Source of the DNA: JAYOEY01 sp038116945
GTDB taxonomy: Bacteria > Pseudomonadota > Alphaproteobacteria > MPNO01 > UBA2964
Assembly (NCBI GenBank): GCA_038116945.1
Contig: JAYOEY010000001.1
Span: forward strand, 124,001 to 188,000
DNA length: 64,000 bases
Direction: 5' to 3'
Within the stretch, counting starts at the first letter, position 1, and each line of letters begins with the position of its first letter. Both the position numbers and the translations under genes were made by a program. Positions 50,456 through 59,474 of the stretch are shown piece by piece. Below the pieces are notes generated by a model. The model worked only from the letters and a program-made list of their open reading frames with translations. It was not told the DNA's origin and did no database searches.

Positions 50456-50978
50456 CGGGCACAACCCGATTCCGGAATTCTCCTTCGTCGTTCACCCGTC
50501 GGATCAGGGAGAGCGGGAAAGCACCTACGAACTGGAGGCGAGCCCGAGCGAGCGGGATGCGCTGGCGAAGAGATTTGGCCTGATCGATATCGAACGGTTT
50601 TGCGTCTGGCTCTCTTTTGTACGCAGGCGCGGATCGGATTCATGGCACCTGAAAGGCCGCCTGGAAGGAACGGTCACGCAAAGTTGCGTGGTTACGCTGG
50701 AGCCCGTAACGAACGATGTCGAAGGCGAGTTCGAGGTTGTTTTTTACAAGGAATATCAGGGAGATGTGCCGGATATTTCATTTGATGATGTAATCGAGCC
50801 GCTGGTTGGCGACGCGCTGGATCTCGGCGAAATTGCCGCGGAGGAATTCGCTCTTGCTCTCGATCCTTACCCGAGGGCGCCCGGGGCCGGAGTGCAGCAG
50901 TCCTCAAATGCCGAGGAGAATGGGCCAGAACGGCAAAACCCGTTTGCCGTTCTGGCGGCGCTGAAGGAAAAAAAATAA
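50442..50978 (+). CDS. yceD: YceD family protein (DUF177)
   Basis: A 178-residue protein with the DUF177 pattern: LEGTVTQSCVVTLEPVTNDV, VEGEFEVVFYKEY and ISFDDVIEPLVGDALDLGEI. YceD is linked with 23S rRNA metabolism and is always upstream of rpmF. ATG 50442 is within the end of the bc1 chaperone gene. Conserved, function partly known. Confidence 0.9.
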   Translation: MSGDSGHNPIPEFSFVVHPSDQGERESTYELEASPSERDALAKRFGLIDIERFCVWLSFVRRRGSDSWHLKGRLEGTVTQSCVVTLEPVTNDVEGEFEVVFYKEYQGDVPDISFDDVIEPLVGDALDLGEIAAEEFALALDPYPRAPGAGVQQSSNAEENGPERQNPFAVLAALKEKK

Positions 50979-51103
50979 TGGGGCCTTCCCGATTATCTGG
51001 CGTTTCAGCATTGTTACGCTTGCCCAACAGCGCTAATTTCGTTAAACAACCTGCCGCTTGACAGAGGAGCCAGTCGGCTCCCGCTGATATCCGAGATTTC
51101 GAA

Positions 51104-51286
51104 ATGGCTGTACCGAAGAAGAAAACCTCCAAGTCGCGCCGCAACATGCGCCGTTCCCATCACGCTTTAAGCCCTGCTTCGCGCGCGGAATGCCCGAACT
51201 GCGGCGAACTGAAGAGGCCTCACCATGTATGTCCGTCTTGCGGGCATTATCGCGAGCGAGAGGTTTCCGAAGCCGCTGGTATCTGA
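51104..51286 (+). CDS. rpmF: 50S ribosomal protein L32
   Basis: A 60-residue protein beginning MAVPKKKTSKSRRNMRRSHH with a zinc ribbon ECPNCGELKRPHHVCPSCGHY (two CxxC pairs). Complete L32. Classic position between yceD and plsX. Confidence 0.96.
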   Translation: MAVPKKKTSKSRRNMRRSHHALSPASRAECPNCGELKRPHHVCPSCGHYREREVSEAAGI

Positions 51287-51341
51287 CTCCGGTGGAGCGT
51301 TTCGGTAAGCGTCTCTGGTATCGTCAACGACGGATATTAGG

Positions 51342-52388
51342 TTGAACGCGCGGGTCACGATTGCACTGGATGCGATGGGCGGGGACGATGCCCCCGGTAT
51401 CGTGATTGAAGGCGCGGCACAGGCCCGGGAACGGTTCCCCGATATACACTTTCTGATCTTCGGCGACGAAGCGCGCATCAGCCCGCTGCTGGATAAGCAT
51501 CCTCGTCTGGCGGAAGCCGTCACGATCCGGCATACCGCTGACTCGGTCAGCAGCGAAGAGCGCCCCGCGGTGGCCCTTCGTCAGGGCCGTAATTCAAGCA
51601 TGCAGTTGGCCATCAACGCCGTTTCCAGCGGCGAGGCGGCGGGCGTCGTCTCCGCCGGGAATACAGGCGCGCTGATGGCGATGGCGAAGGTCACGCTCAA
51701 GACGTTGCCCGGCATTGACCGGCCGGCGATCGTCGCGCCCTGTCCCACGCGCGTTGGCGAGAGCGCGATGCTCGATCTTGGAGCGAATGTGGAGTGCGAT
51801 GCCGACAATCTGGTTCAGTTCGGCATGCTGGGCGCCGCATTTGCGCGCACCGTCTTCGGAATCGAGCAGCCGAGCGTCGGACTTCTTAATGTCGGCGCGG
51901 AGGAGATGAAGGGGCGCGATACGGTCAGGCAGGCGGCGGCCATGTTCCGCGAGACCAAACTGCCATTCAAATTCCACGGTTTCGTCGAGGGCGACGACAT
52001 CGGCGCGGGGACGGTCGACGTGTTCGTTGTCGACGGCTTTACAGGAAACGTGGTCCTCAAGGCGGTCGAGGGCACGGTAAGGCTGTATTCCGAATATCTG
52101 CGCCAGACGTTCCGAAGTTCGCTGTTGAGCAAGCTGGCGTATGCGCTTTGCGCCGGCGGCTTCAGGAAGATGCGGGCTCGCATCGATCCGCGCCGCTACA
52201 ACGGGGCGACGTTCCTGGGGCTTAACGGGATTGTCGTGAAGAGCCATGGCGGGACCGACGCTTTCGGATTCGCCAACGCCATCGGAGTGGCGGTCGATAT
52301 GGTGGCCAACGATATCAACGAATTCATCATGAGGGAGCTGGCCGAGTACGGGGAACAGCAGGTTCCCAAGGCGCAGGCCGCGATCTGA
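51342..52388 (+). CDS. plsX: phosphate acyltransferase PlsX
   Basis: A 348-residue enzyme with TIALDAMGGDDAPGIVIEGA at the N-terminus and STGNTGAL-like SAGNTGALMAMAKVTL, GNVVLKAVEGTVRLY and KSHGGTDAFGFANAIGVAVD. It makes acyl-phosphate from acyl-ACP for phospholipid synthesis. Starts at TTG 51342; no strong ribosome site seen. The stop overlaps the fabH start by one base. Confidence 0.95.
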   Translation: MNARVTIALDAMGGDDAPGIVIEGAAQARERFPDIHFLIFGDEARISPLLDKHPRLAEAVTIRHTADSVSSEERPAVALRQGRNSSMQLAINAVSSGEAAGVVSAGNTGALMAMAKVTLKTLPGIDRPAIVAPCPTRVGESAMLDLGANVECDADNLVQFGMLGAAFARTVFGIEQPSVGLLNVGAEEMKGRDTVRQAAAMFRETKLPFKFHGFVEGDDIGAGTVDVFVVDGFTGNVVLKAVEGTVRLYSEYLRQTFRSSLLSKLAYALCAGGFRKMRARIDPRRYNGATFLGLNGIVVKSHGGTDAFGFANAIGVAVDMVANDINEFIMRELAEYGEQQVPKAQAAI

Positions 52389-53362
52389 TGGTAACGCGAT
52401 CCGTCATAACAGGATGCGGCACATATCTCCCTGAACGAATCGTCACAAACGAGGAAATGGCGACCAGCGTCGATACCTCCGACGAATGGATCCAGCAAAG
52501 AACGGGCATTCGCGAACGGCGGATTGCGGCAGATGATCAGAAAACGTCGGATCTGGCGATTGCCGCCGCGAACAGGGCGCTTGCCGCAGCCGGTGTCGAC
52601 GGGAACGACCTCGATCTGGTGATCCTTGCCACCGCGACTCCGGACGAGACTTTTCCGGCGACGGCGACCTGCGTGCAGCGAGCCATCGGCATGCATGGCG
52701 GCGCGGCCTTCGATGTGCAGGCGGTGTGCAGCGGGTTCATCTACGCCCTCAATGTCGCCGATAATTTTATTCGTGTCGGCCAGGCAAGGAATGTTCTGGT
52801 TGTCGGAGCGGAGACCTTTTCGCGAATTCTGGACTGGGAGGACCGCGCTACCTGCGTCCTGTTCGGAGACGGCGCCGGCGCTGTTGTGCTTTCCGCAAAG
52901 GAGGGGGACGGCTCGGTCAACGATCGGGGAATTCTGGCATCCAGACTGCATTCGGACGGCCGCCACCGCGATCTTCTCTATGTAGACGGAGGGCCGTCGT
53001 CTACCGGAACGGTCGGGCATTTGCGCATGCAGGGCCCCGAAGTGTTCAAGCACGCGGTCACGAACATGACGTCCGTTCTGCTTGAAGTGCTCGAGGAGAC
53101 GGGGCTGACGCCCTCGGATATCGACTGGCTGGTGCCGCATCAGGCCAATCGCCGGATACTGGAAAGCACTGCGAAGAAACTGAAGCTGGCGCCCGAGAAA
53201 GTGGTTATCACGGTCGACCGGCATGCGAATACCTCAGCGGCATCGATACCGCTGGCCCTCGGCGAGGCGGTCGAGGATGGACGGATCCAGCCCGGCAACA
53301 TTGTTGTCATGGAGGCCATGGGCGGCGGATTCACCTGGGGAGCCAGCGTTATCCGCTGGTAA
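52388..53362 (+). CDS. fabH: 3-oxoacyl-ACP synthase III
   Basis: A 324-residue thiolase-fold enzyme with the Cys-His-Asn triad: AVCSGFIYAL near residue 115, WLVPHQANRRI near 250 and RHANTSAASIPLAL near 280. It starts fatty acid synthesis from acetyl-CoA and malonyl-ACP. N-terminal RSVITGCGTYLPERIVTNEE is canonical. Follows plsX with one-base overlap. Confidence 0.96.
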   Translation: MVTRSVITGCGTYLPERIVTNEEMATSVDTSDEWIQQRTGIRERRIAADDQKTSDLAIAAANRALAAAGVDGNDLDLVILATATPDETFPATATCVQRAIGMHGGAAFDVQAVCSGFIYALNVADNFIRVGQARNVLVVGAETFSRILDWEDRATCVLFGDGAGAVVLSAKEGDGSVNDRGILASRLHSDGRHRDLLYVDGGPSSTGTVGHLRMQGPEVFKHAVTNMTSVLLEVLEETGLTPSDIDWLVPHQANRRILESTAKKLKLAPEKVVITVDRHANTSAASIPLALGEAVEDGRIQPGNIVVMEAMGGGFTWGASVIRW

Positions 53363-53465
53363 CCGGCACCGCTGATTTCCGGTATTTAGCGTCCCGTCCT
53401 ATCTTATTGATATTGACGGATATATCGGCTTTCGATACCGTTCGCGCGATAACGTGGGGGGTACC

Positions 53466-53813
53466 ATGGCAGGAACTACCGTTACGCGGGCGCAACTCAG
53501 CGAAGCCGTCTATCAGGAGGTGGGGTTGTCGCGCAACGAGTCGGCCGAGTTGGTCGAAAACGTTTTGCGCGAAATCTCCGATACGCTGGTTCGGGGCGAG
53601 ACCGTCAAGATATCCTCTTTCGGCAGCTTTTCGGTTCGTCAAAAGGGCGAACGCAAGGGGCGCAATCCGAAGACGGGAGAAGAAGTCCCGATCAAACCGC
53701 GCCGCGTGCTTGTATTCCGTGCATCGAATGTCCTGAAATCCCGAATAAATGGTACGCTCAACCCGTCGGGTATCTCGGCCGTGCCGGGCGGAGATGACAC
53801 CGGTTCGCTATGA
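53466..53813 (+). CDS. ihfA: integration host factor alpha subunit
   Basis: A 115-residue HU/IHF protein: TRAQLSEAVYQEVGLSRNES, KISSFGSFSVRQKGERKG, then the beta-arm RNPKTGEEVPIKPRRVLVF. It bends DNA as a heterodimer with IhfB. ATG 53466 preferred to an in-frame codon four residues earlier. Four-base overlap with the following merR gene. Confidence 0.94.
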   Translation: MAGTTVTRAQLSEAVYQEVGLSRNESAELVENVLREISDTLVRGETVKISSFGSFSVRQKGERKGRNPKTGEEVPIKPRRVLVFRASNVLKSRINGTLNPSGISAVPGGDDTGSL

Positions 53814-54244
53814 GTGAGGGGAATGCCCCCGATATCTCCGGTCGACGGAACGGAAAATCGGCTGCAGCGTTCAGGACGATCAGCGAGGTCGCGTCTGAAC
53901 TGGACGTGCCGTCGCATGTCCTGCGGTTCTGGGAAACGAAGTTTTCCCAGGTCCGGCCGTTGAAGAGGGGCGGCGGACGGCGTTACTACCGGCCCGAGGA
54001 TATTTCCCTGCTGCGCAGCATTCGCGGCCTTCTTTACGATGACGGATACACCATCAAGGGCGTCCAGAAGCTGCTGCGCGAAGGCGGCGCCAAGGGGCTT
54101 GGCGAAATCGCTGCCGGGTCCGAGGCCGTGGCGCCGCCGGCGTCGGCACCCGCCCCCGCGGCTCTGGGGGCCGATCAGAGGGCCACTCTCGAAGCCCTGA
54201 TGACCGAATTGAAAGCGCTCCGGGCCCTCGCAGGCCAGGTCTGA
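53810..54244 (+). CDS. MerR family transcriptional regulator
   Basis: A 144-residue protein with a MerR HTH: FRTISEVASELDVPSHVLRF, WETKFSQVRPLKRGGGRRYY and EDISLLRSIRGLLYDDGYTI. It has no effector domain beyond a short Ala-Pro-rich tail. Always after ihfA in alphaproteobacteria. Target unknown. Confidence 0.9.
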   Translation: MSEGNAPDISGRRNGKSAAAFRTISEVASELDVPSHVLRFWETKFSQVRPLKRGGGRRYYRPEDISLLRSIRGLLYDDGYTIKGVQKLLREGGAKGLGEIAAGSEAVAPPASAPAPAALGADQRATLEALMTELKALRALAGQV

Positions 54245-54320
54245 GCGGAAAACCGGGCGCGGACACGCGAGCATTGCGTTGCAATCGCGTGCCGCTTACA
54301 TTGCGGGCGCCCGGTCGTGA

Positions 54321-54397
54321 CGGAGCGTGGCGCAGTCTGGTAGCGCACCACACTGGGGGTGTGGGGGTCGCTGGTTCGAATCCAGTCGCTCCGACCA
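54321..54397 (+). tRNA. tRNA-Pro (anticodon GGG)
   Basis: A 77-base cloverleaf: acceptor CGGAGCG/CGCTCCG, D arm GCGC/GCGC, anticodon stem CCACA/TGTGG with loop CTGGGGG (anticodon GGG), T arm GCTGG-TTCGAAT-CCAGT, and an encoded CCA end. All stems pair. Located 76 bases after the merR gene and followed by a terminator. Confidence 0.97.
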
Positions 54398-54410
54398 ATC
54401 GGTACGAAAT

Positions 54411-54439
54411 AAAAGAGCGGCCCCCGGGCCGCTCTTTTT
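54411..54439. terminator. bidirectional terminator between tRNA-Pro and aspartate dehydrogenase
   Basis: AAAAGAGCGGCC pairs with GGCCGCTCTTTT around CCCG-type loop, with A-run before and T-run after, so it can end transcription in both directions. Confidence 0.88.
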
Positions 54440-54447
54440 GATCAAGG

Positions 54448-55260
54448 TCAGATCACGACCCGTAACGTGTCCTTGAGGATGGCATGGGCCAGCGACAGGG
54501 CCGTGCTGGCCGATGTTTTCGGATTGTCCGGGGCGGGCAGCCCCCGGCACTCGACCGTCAGCTTGCCGAATTCCCCTTCCGCGTCGATCCGGCCGATATT
54601 GTGCGGCGCCGCCGCCGGGTCGGCGACAAGGCGGATTTCTGTCTTCTCCATGCCGAGCCCCGCGAGCGCTACCGTTGCGGCGAGGTTGGCGTTCTTCGGG
54701 TATAGCCGCGCGGCTTCGCTTGCCGGTCCGGTATACAGGACGGTCGGCTCCGCCATCGATTCCAGATCGTGTTCTTTTTCGGCGGGTGTTCCCGCCCATG
54801 CGCCGGGCGGTTTTGTCGAGGTGTAGCGCACCGATTTCAGCCCGCCGATCCTGAGCGCATTCAGCCCGTCGATCCCGGCAATTGCGCCGGCCGGCAGGAT
54901 CATATGGCTGTCCGCCTTCGCGGCTTTCTCCGCCAAACGTTCGCGCAACGCGTCGTCAGCGAGCGCGCCTGTCGAAATGATCATCAGGTCGTAACCGGCG
55001 GACAGCACGGGGTCGGCGTACTCGACGATTGCGCCCTGTCCTGCGCACTCAACCACGATGTCGGGGGAAAGTCCGAGAAGGGCGTCGATATCCGTTACGA
55101 CCGGAACGCCCGATCCGACAGCGTCTCGGGTCGAGTTCAGACGGTTTTCGCGGACGAGAATTCCGGCGATGGACACCGTGCCTGCCGGATCGTGTTCCGC
55201 AAGTTTGGCGCACATGATCCGGGCGATCGCTCCGTATCCGATCAGGGCTATCCTTTTCAT
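54448..55260 (-). CDS. aspartate dehydrogenase (NadX-type)
   Basis: A 270-residue protein with Rossmann site RIALIGYGAIARIMCAKL at the N-terminus, VVECAGQGAIVEYADPVL and MILPAGAIAGIDGLNALRIG, matching DUF108 / L-aspartate dehydrogenase. The late KNANLAATVALAGLGMEKTE is family-typical. It converts aspartate to iminoaspartate, which can feed NAD synthesis, but it may also serve catabolism. Divergent from a TauD-type dioxygenase gene. Confidence 0.88.
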   Translation of the reverse strand: MKRIALIGYGAIARIMCAKLAEHDPAGTVSIAGILVRENRLNSTRDAVGSGVPVVTDIDALLGLSPDIVVECAGQGAIVEYADPVLSAGYDLMIISTGALADDALRERLAEKAAKADSHMILPAGAIAGIDGLNALRIGGLKSVRYTSTKPPGAWAGTPAEKEHDLESMAEPTVLYTGPASEAARLYPKNANLAATVALAGLGMEKTEIRLVADPAAAPHNIGRIDAEGEFGKLTVECRGLPAPDNPKTSASTALSLAHAILKDTLRVVI

Positions 55261-55359
55261 CGCGCAGTCTCCTTGGTTCGAAAACCGTTGTCTGTCCGTG
55301 ACAATCGAATGTTGCCGACTTTATCATTCTCTTTCGCAGTGGACAGAGGGGCGGCGGCA

Positions 55360-56247
55360 ATGGCGTTTACCATCGACAATATCGACGGCCCGCTGGGCGC
55401 GCGGGTGAAGGGGATCGACCTGTCCCGTCCGGTTTCCGGCGACGTTCTGAAAATCATTTTCGACGCCTGGTACGAAAGACAGGTCCTGATCTTCGAAGAC
55501 CAGAACCTGACCAACCAACAGCACATCGAATTCAGCCGGCATTTCGGTCCTCTCGATATTCATCCCAGCGGACGATACGTGCTGAAGGATTTCCCGGAAC
55601 TTCTGCTCCTGACCAACCGGAAGGACGAGGCGGGCAACTATGTCAGCCTGCGGGACGGCGGATCGGTGTGGCATTCGGATCTTTCCTATATGCGCGAACC
55701 GAGCCTGGGCTCGCTGCTCTATGCGCTCGATGTCCCCGAAACGGGCGGCGATACCGAATGGGCCTGCATGTATCGGGCGTACGGCCTTCTCCCCGATGGC
55801 CTGAAACGGCGGGTCGAAGGGCTGAATGCCGTCCACCAGTTCGACCAGAATGAAAACCCCCGGCTCGGACCGCCGCCCGGCATGACCCGCGAGCAGCTGA
55901 AAGGGTCGATCTGGCAGAAGAAGACGGCGGCGGAAAAAGCCCGGACGCCGGATGCGGTTCATCCGATTGTACGCACGCATCCGGCAACCGGCCGCAAGGC
56001 GCTTTTCGTCAATCGTCGCTTCACAGTGCGGATCGACGAAATGGGGGCAGACGAGGGCGAGTCCCTGCTGCTCGAGCTGTTCGACTATTGCGAACGGCCC
56101 GACAATGTCTACCGGCATCGTTGGAAGCGGGGCGAACTCGTCCTTTGGGACAATCGCTGCACGATCCATCTTGCCTGCGGCGGCGTTCCGGATTCCCAGC
56201 TGCGAACGATGCAGCGAACCACCGTTCGCGGCGAAGTTCCGGTCTGA
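55360..56247 (+). CDS. TauD/TfdA family 2-oxoglutarate dioxygenase
   Basis: A 295-residue Fe(II)/2OG enzyme. WHSDLSYMREPSLGSLLYAL supplies the HxD iron ligands near residue 105, and WDNRCTIHLA near 265 gives the distal His; an Arg for 2OG is near RTMQRTTVRGE. The N-terminus LGARVKGIDLSRPVSGDVL is classical. Members hydroxylate taurine, 2,4-D, and other small acids; substrate here is unknown. The ORF extends far upstream on shadow sequence; ATG 55360 is chosen. Confidence 0.88.
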   Translation: MAFTIDNIDGPLGARVKGIDLSRPVSGDVLKIIFDAWYERQVLIFEDQNLTNQQHIEFSRHFGPLDIHPSGRYVLKDFPELLLLTNRKDEAGNYVSLRDGGSVWHSDLSYMREPSLGSLLYALDVPETGGDTEWACMYRAYGLLPDGLKRRVEGLNAVHQFDQNENPRLGPPPGMTREQLKGSIWQKKTAAEKARTPDAVHPIVRTHPATGRKALFVNRRFTVRIDEMGADEGESLLLELFDYCERPDNVYRHRWKRGELVLWDNRCTIHLACGGVPDSQLRTMQRTTVRGEVPV

Positions 56248-56250
56248 AAC

Positions 56251-57480
56251 TTGTCCGACGATCCCGACATGAACGGCGCCCCCTCCCGGGATGCCAAGGT
56301 TCCCCTGCGCCACCAGATACCGGTCTATTGCGCGGCGCTGTTCAGCAACAGCCTGACCGATCTCATTCCTGTCCTGCTGCCGCTCTGGCTCGTCTCGCTC
56401 AAGGCGTCGCCGCTCGAAATCGGCGTCGTGATCGGCGCGCGCTATGTCGGCCCGTTGCTGTTTTCGATCCATGGCGGGGCGATGATGGATCGCATCGGCA
56501 CACGCCGCGTGATGATGTTCTTTGCCGCGATTTCGGCGGCCGTGCCGCTGATCTACCCCATCGCTCCCCTGATCCCCGCGGTGTTCGCCATCCAGCTCGT
56601 CAGCGGGCTTGCCGACCAGCTCGGATGGGTCGGGGCGCAGACGCTGACGGGGCAGGTACTTCACGGCAATCCGACCTATACCGGAAGGCTCGTCGTGGCG
56701 ACCCGCATCGGCACCTGGGTCGGGCCGCCGCTCGCCGGTCTGGCGCTCGTGTCGTTCGGTTTCGTCGGCGGGTTCATCGTGATGGCGCTGTGGTCGCTCG
56801 GAACGCTCCTCTCGGTCTGGGCGATACCGGCAAATGCCGTTCCGCCGCCGTCGGAGCCGGCCGGACGCCTTCTCAAGGCAGCGGTGCCGAGACTGTCGGA
56901 CTACATCGAAGCGATGAAGCTGTTCGCCATTCCCATGATGGCGGTCCTGATGGCCGTCAGCGCCGTCAGGCAGGGCGGGCAGGCGATGCAGAACGCGTTT
57001 TACGCGGTCTATCTCGACGGTATCGGCGTTTCGGGCGAGATCATCGGATACCTCATCGCGATGAATGGCGTGCTGGGTATCTTCGCACTGGCGACCGGAT
57101 GGCTCGTGCGCCGCTTCGGCGAGTACGGGATGATGGTGATGACGTCGCTGCTGTCGATCATCACCATCGCCGTAATTCCGTTTCTGTCCGACCTGGTTTC
57201 GCTGTTCGCGGCGTCCGGTATCCGGGGACTTGCACTGGCCATCAGCGTCGTGATCATCGTGTCGTTGATCGCGCGTACGGTCGGGCCGACGCAGCAGGGA
57301 AAGGCGATGGGCCTCCGTATGACGTGCCACCAGGCGGTGAACGTCGTCACGCCGGTGGTGATGGGCGGTATCGTTGAATGGGCCGGCCTGAACGCGGCGT
57401 TTTATCTGATCGGCGGTTTTCTGATCGGGCTGAACCTGTGGCTCGGCTGGATCGGCCGCAGGACGGGTGTGCCCCGATGA
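56251..57480 (+). CDS. MFS transporter
   Basis: A 409-residue protein with about 12 membrane segments and the MFS loop FSIHGGAMMDRIGTRRVMMF (D-R-x-G-x-R-R). Starts at TTG 56251, or ATG 56269 six codons later. It follows the TauD-like gene by three bases, so they are probably co-transcribed and it may carry the substrate or product of that oxygenase. Confidence 0.82.
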   Translation: MSDDPDMNGAPSRDAKVPLRHQIPVYCAALFSNSLTDLIPVLLPLWLVSLKASPLEIGVVIGARYVGPLLFSIHGGAMMDRIGTRRVMMFFAAISAAVPLIYPIAPLIPAVFAIQLVSGLADQLGWVGAQTLTGQVLHGNPTYTGRLVVATRIGTWVGPPLAGLALVSFGFVGGFIVMALWSLGTLLSVWAIPANAVPPPSEPAGRLLKAAVPRLSDYIEAMKLFAIPMMAVLMAVSAVRQGGQAMQNAFYAVYLDGIGVSGEIIGYLIAMNGVLGIFALATGWLVRRFGEYGMMVMTSLLSIITIAVIPFLSDLVSLFAASGIRGLALAISVVIIVSLIARTVGPTQQGKAMGLRMTCHQAVNVVTPVVMGGIVEWAGLNAAFYLIGGFLIGLNLWLGWIGRRTGVPR

Positions 57481-57493
57481 CGATCGATCCGGG

Positions 57494-57763
57494 CTATTCG
57501 TCGGCGACTACGCGGCCGAGATGGGTCAGCTTGCATACCTGCCAGTCGGGCTTGAGCGGGTTGTTGAACCAGGGTTCGGCCCAGCCCTTTTCGATGCAGC
57601 TTCGAACGGTTTGCGTGGAAACGCGCTGACCGTCCTCGTCGAACAGCGGCAGTTTGCCGCCGGGCTGATCGAGCCCGCGGCGGAGCCATTGCTTCTGGAC
57701 AGCGGTCGGCGTCGCGAGCGCCCGAACGTTCGGCGCGTCGCGCAAGACAGCATCAGCAGGCAT
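57494..57763 (-). CDS. small conserved hypothetical protein
   Basis: An 89-residue protein. The minus-strand frame is open further upstream, but ATG 57763 has GGGGGTG about six bases before it. The sequence (VQKQWLRRGLDQPGGKLPLF, QTVRSCIEKGWAEPWFNN, KLTHLGRVV) has a winged-helix feel, with a C-terminal L-T-x-x-G-R typical of such folds. I do not recognise a named family. Convergent with the MFS gene at its 3' end and divergent from cutA. Confidence 0.6.
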   Translation of the reverse strand: MPADAVLRDAPNVRALATPTAVQKQWLRRGLDQPGGKLPLFDEDGQRVSTQTVRSCIEKGWAEPWFNNPLKPDWQVCKLTHLGRVVADE

Positions 57764-57908
57764 CGTCACCCCCCTTGTTGGACGAACTGCATGAACGCCT
57801 GAACCCGAAAAACTTCCCCCCCAGGAACATTTTTCGGCGGCGCGATTAATCTGTGCTAAGACGTCTGTAGCCTGCCGGAGTCCACCGCGCAATAAATTTC
57901 GAATCGGG

Positions 57909-58238
57909 ATGTCCGACGATTTTCGCCTTGTATATATGACAGCAGCAGCTGTCGAAGATGCCGAGCGCATCGCGGAGGCGCTTGTCTCGGAACGGCTCGC
58001 CGCCTGCGTCAATATTCTGCCCGGAATGCGATCCGTGTATCGCTGGAAAGGGCAGGTCCGGCATGACAATGAAATTGTTCTGATCGCGAAAACGACAGCG
58101 GGGCTGTTTGGCCGGCTGCGCGACCGGGTCGTTGACCTGCACAGCTACGACTGTCCGTGTATTGTGTCCCTGCCGATAGAAGACGGAAATCCGGCGTTTC
58201 TGGCATGGATTTCCGAACAGACGGAAGGAATGCGATGA
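57909..58238 (+). CDS. cutA: divalent-cation tolerance protein CutA
   Basis: A 109-residue protein with the CutA pattern: AERIAEALVSERLAACVNIL, SVYRWKGQVRHDNEIVLIAK and VDLHSYDCPCIVSLPIEDGN. It forms trimers and is linked to copper tolerance. Complete. Its stop overlaps the MFS start (ATGA). Confidence 0.95.
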   Translation: MSDDFRLVYMTAAAVEDAERIAEALVSERLAACVNILPGMRSVYRWKGQVRHDNEIVLIAKTTAGLFGRLRDRVVDLHSYDCPCIVSLPIEDGNPAFLAWISEQTEGMR

Positions 58239-59467
58239 CGGCGACGCCAACGCCATCGGTCAGGCCTGCAACGGCGCTCGCGTTTTCGTCTGTCGCGCAT
58301 TTCTACACGCATGTCATCATGCTGCTCTATCCGACCGTCGTGCTCGCGCTGGAAGGCGTGTTCGACTGGAGCTATGGCGAATTGCTGAAGCTTCTTCTGC
58401 CGGGCTACGTCCTGTTCGGGCTGGCGGCGTTGCCGGCGGGCTGGCTCGGCGACCGGTGGAGTTCGCGCGGCATGATGGCCGTGTTCTATTTCGGGACGGG
58501 CGCGGCGACGATCCTGACCGGAGCCGCGTCTTCGCCCCTGGGGATCGGTGTCGGCCTGACGCTGATGGGGCTGTTCGCCTCGATCTATCATCCGGTCGGG
58601 ACGAGCTTCGTCGTCCGTCACGCCGTAAATCGCGGCAAGGCGCTGGGGCTGAACGGAGTCTTCGGAACATCGGGCGTTGCCCTTGCCGCCGTGATCGCCG
58701 GATTTCTGACCGAGAATTTCGGCTGGCGCATGGCGTTCTTCATACCGGGGTCGCTTTGCCTTGCAACGGGGATCGTCTTTGTCACGCTGACGCCGCGCGA
58801 AGAGACGCAAGCCGCGTCGAGCGAAAAGAACCGGGAGCCGTTTTCCATCGATCGTGCGACGGCGCGTCGCGCCCTGATCATTCTGGGAATCACGATCCTG
58901 TTCGCGGGGTTCATCGCGCAGGCCTTTCTGGTCGGGTTGCCGAAGGTCTTCGCGGAACGCGTGGCCGGTGATGGCGTAAACAGTCTGACACAGACAAGCC
59001 TGCTGGTGTCGATGGCGCTTCTGGTGGGGGCCAGCGGCCAGCTGATCGGCGGTCATTTGGCCGACCGTTTTCCGATCAAGAACGTCTATATCGCGATGCA
59101 GTGTCTTTTGCTGCCGGTCGCGATTACCGCGGCCTGGCTTTACGGCGCGCCGCTCATCGTCGCGGCGTTGATGATTCAGCTTTTCATGACGTCTGCGTTG
59201 CCGGCGGAAAACTGTCTGGTCGCGCGGTTCTGCGCTCCGGAATGGCATGCGACGGCCTATGGCGGGAAATTCGTCATGGGGCTCGGTGTGAGTTCTCTTG
59301 CCGTGCCCTTTATTGGCTGGGTCCACGATGCCACGGGGAGTTTCTACTGGTATTTCCTCGCCATGGCCGGCTGTTCATGCGTGATCCTCGCAGCGGCGGT
59401 CTTCCTGCCCGGCGAAAAGGCGATTGCCCGGAGACAGGCAGCGCTGGCGACCAGCGCTGCGGAGTAG
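58235..59467 (+). CDS. MFS transporter (Fsr-like)
   Basis: A 410-residue protein with about 12 membrane segments. LAFSSVAHFYTHVIMLLYPT and LAALPAGWLGDRWSSRGMMA resemble the fosmidomycin-resistance-like MFS family, and similar to the carrier at 19.9-21.2 kb in type. ATG 58235 overlaps the cutA stop by four bases. Seven bases before the VOC gene. Substrate unknown. Confidence 0.82.
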   Translation: MTATPTPSVRPATALAFSSVAHFYTHVIMLLYPTVVLALEGVFDWSYGELLKLLLPGYVLFGLAALPAGWLGDRWSSRGMMAVFYFGTGAATILTGAASSPLGIGVGLTLMGLFASIYHPVGTSFVVRHAVNRGKALGLNGVFGTSGVALAAVIAGFLTENFGWRMAFFIPGSLCLATGIVFVTLTPREETQAASSEKNREPFSIDRATARRALIILGITILFAGFIAQAFLVGLPKVFAERVAGDGVNSLTQTSLLVSMALLVGASGQLIGGHLADRFPIKNVYIAMQCLLLPVAITAAWLYGAPLIVAALMIQLFMTSALPAENCLVARFCAPEWHATAYGGKFVMGLGVSSLAVPFIGWVHDATGSFYWYFLAMAGCSCVILAAAVFLPGEKAIARRQAALATSAAE

Positions 59468-59474
59468 GATCGTC

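Noticed and set aside
55324..57330. 668-codon open frame on the minus strand
   Set aside because: Antisense to the TauD-type and MFS genes; composition dominated by R, H, D and Q with no domain.
58145..59326. 393-codon open frame on the minus strand
   Set aside because: Antisense to the Fsr-like MFS gene, very rich in R, D, H and Q; a shadow.
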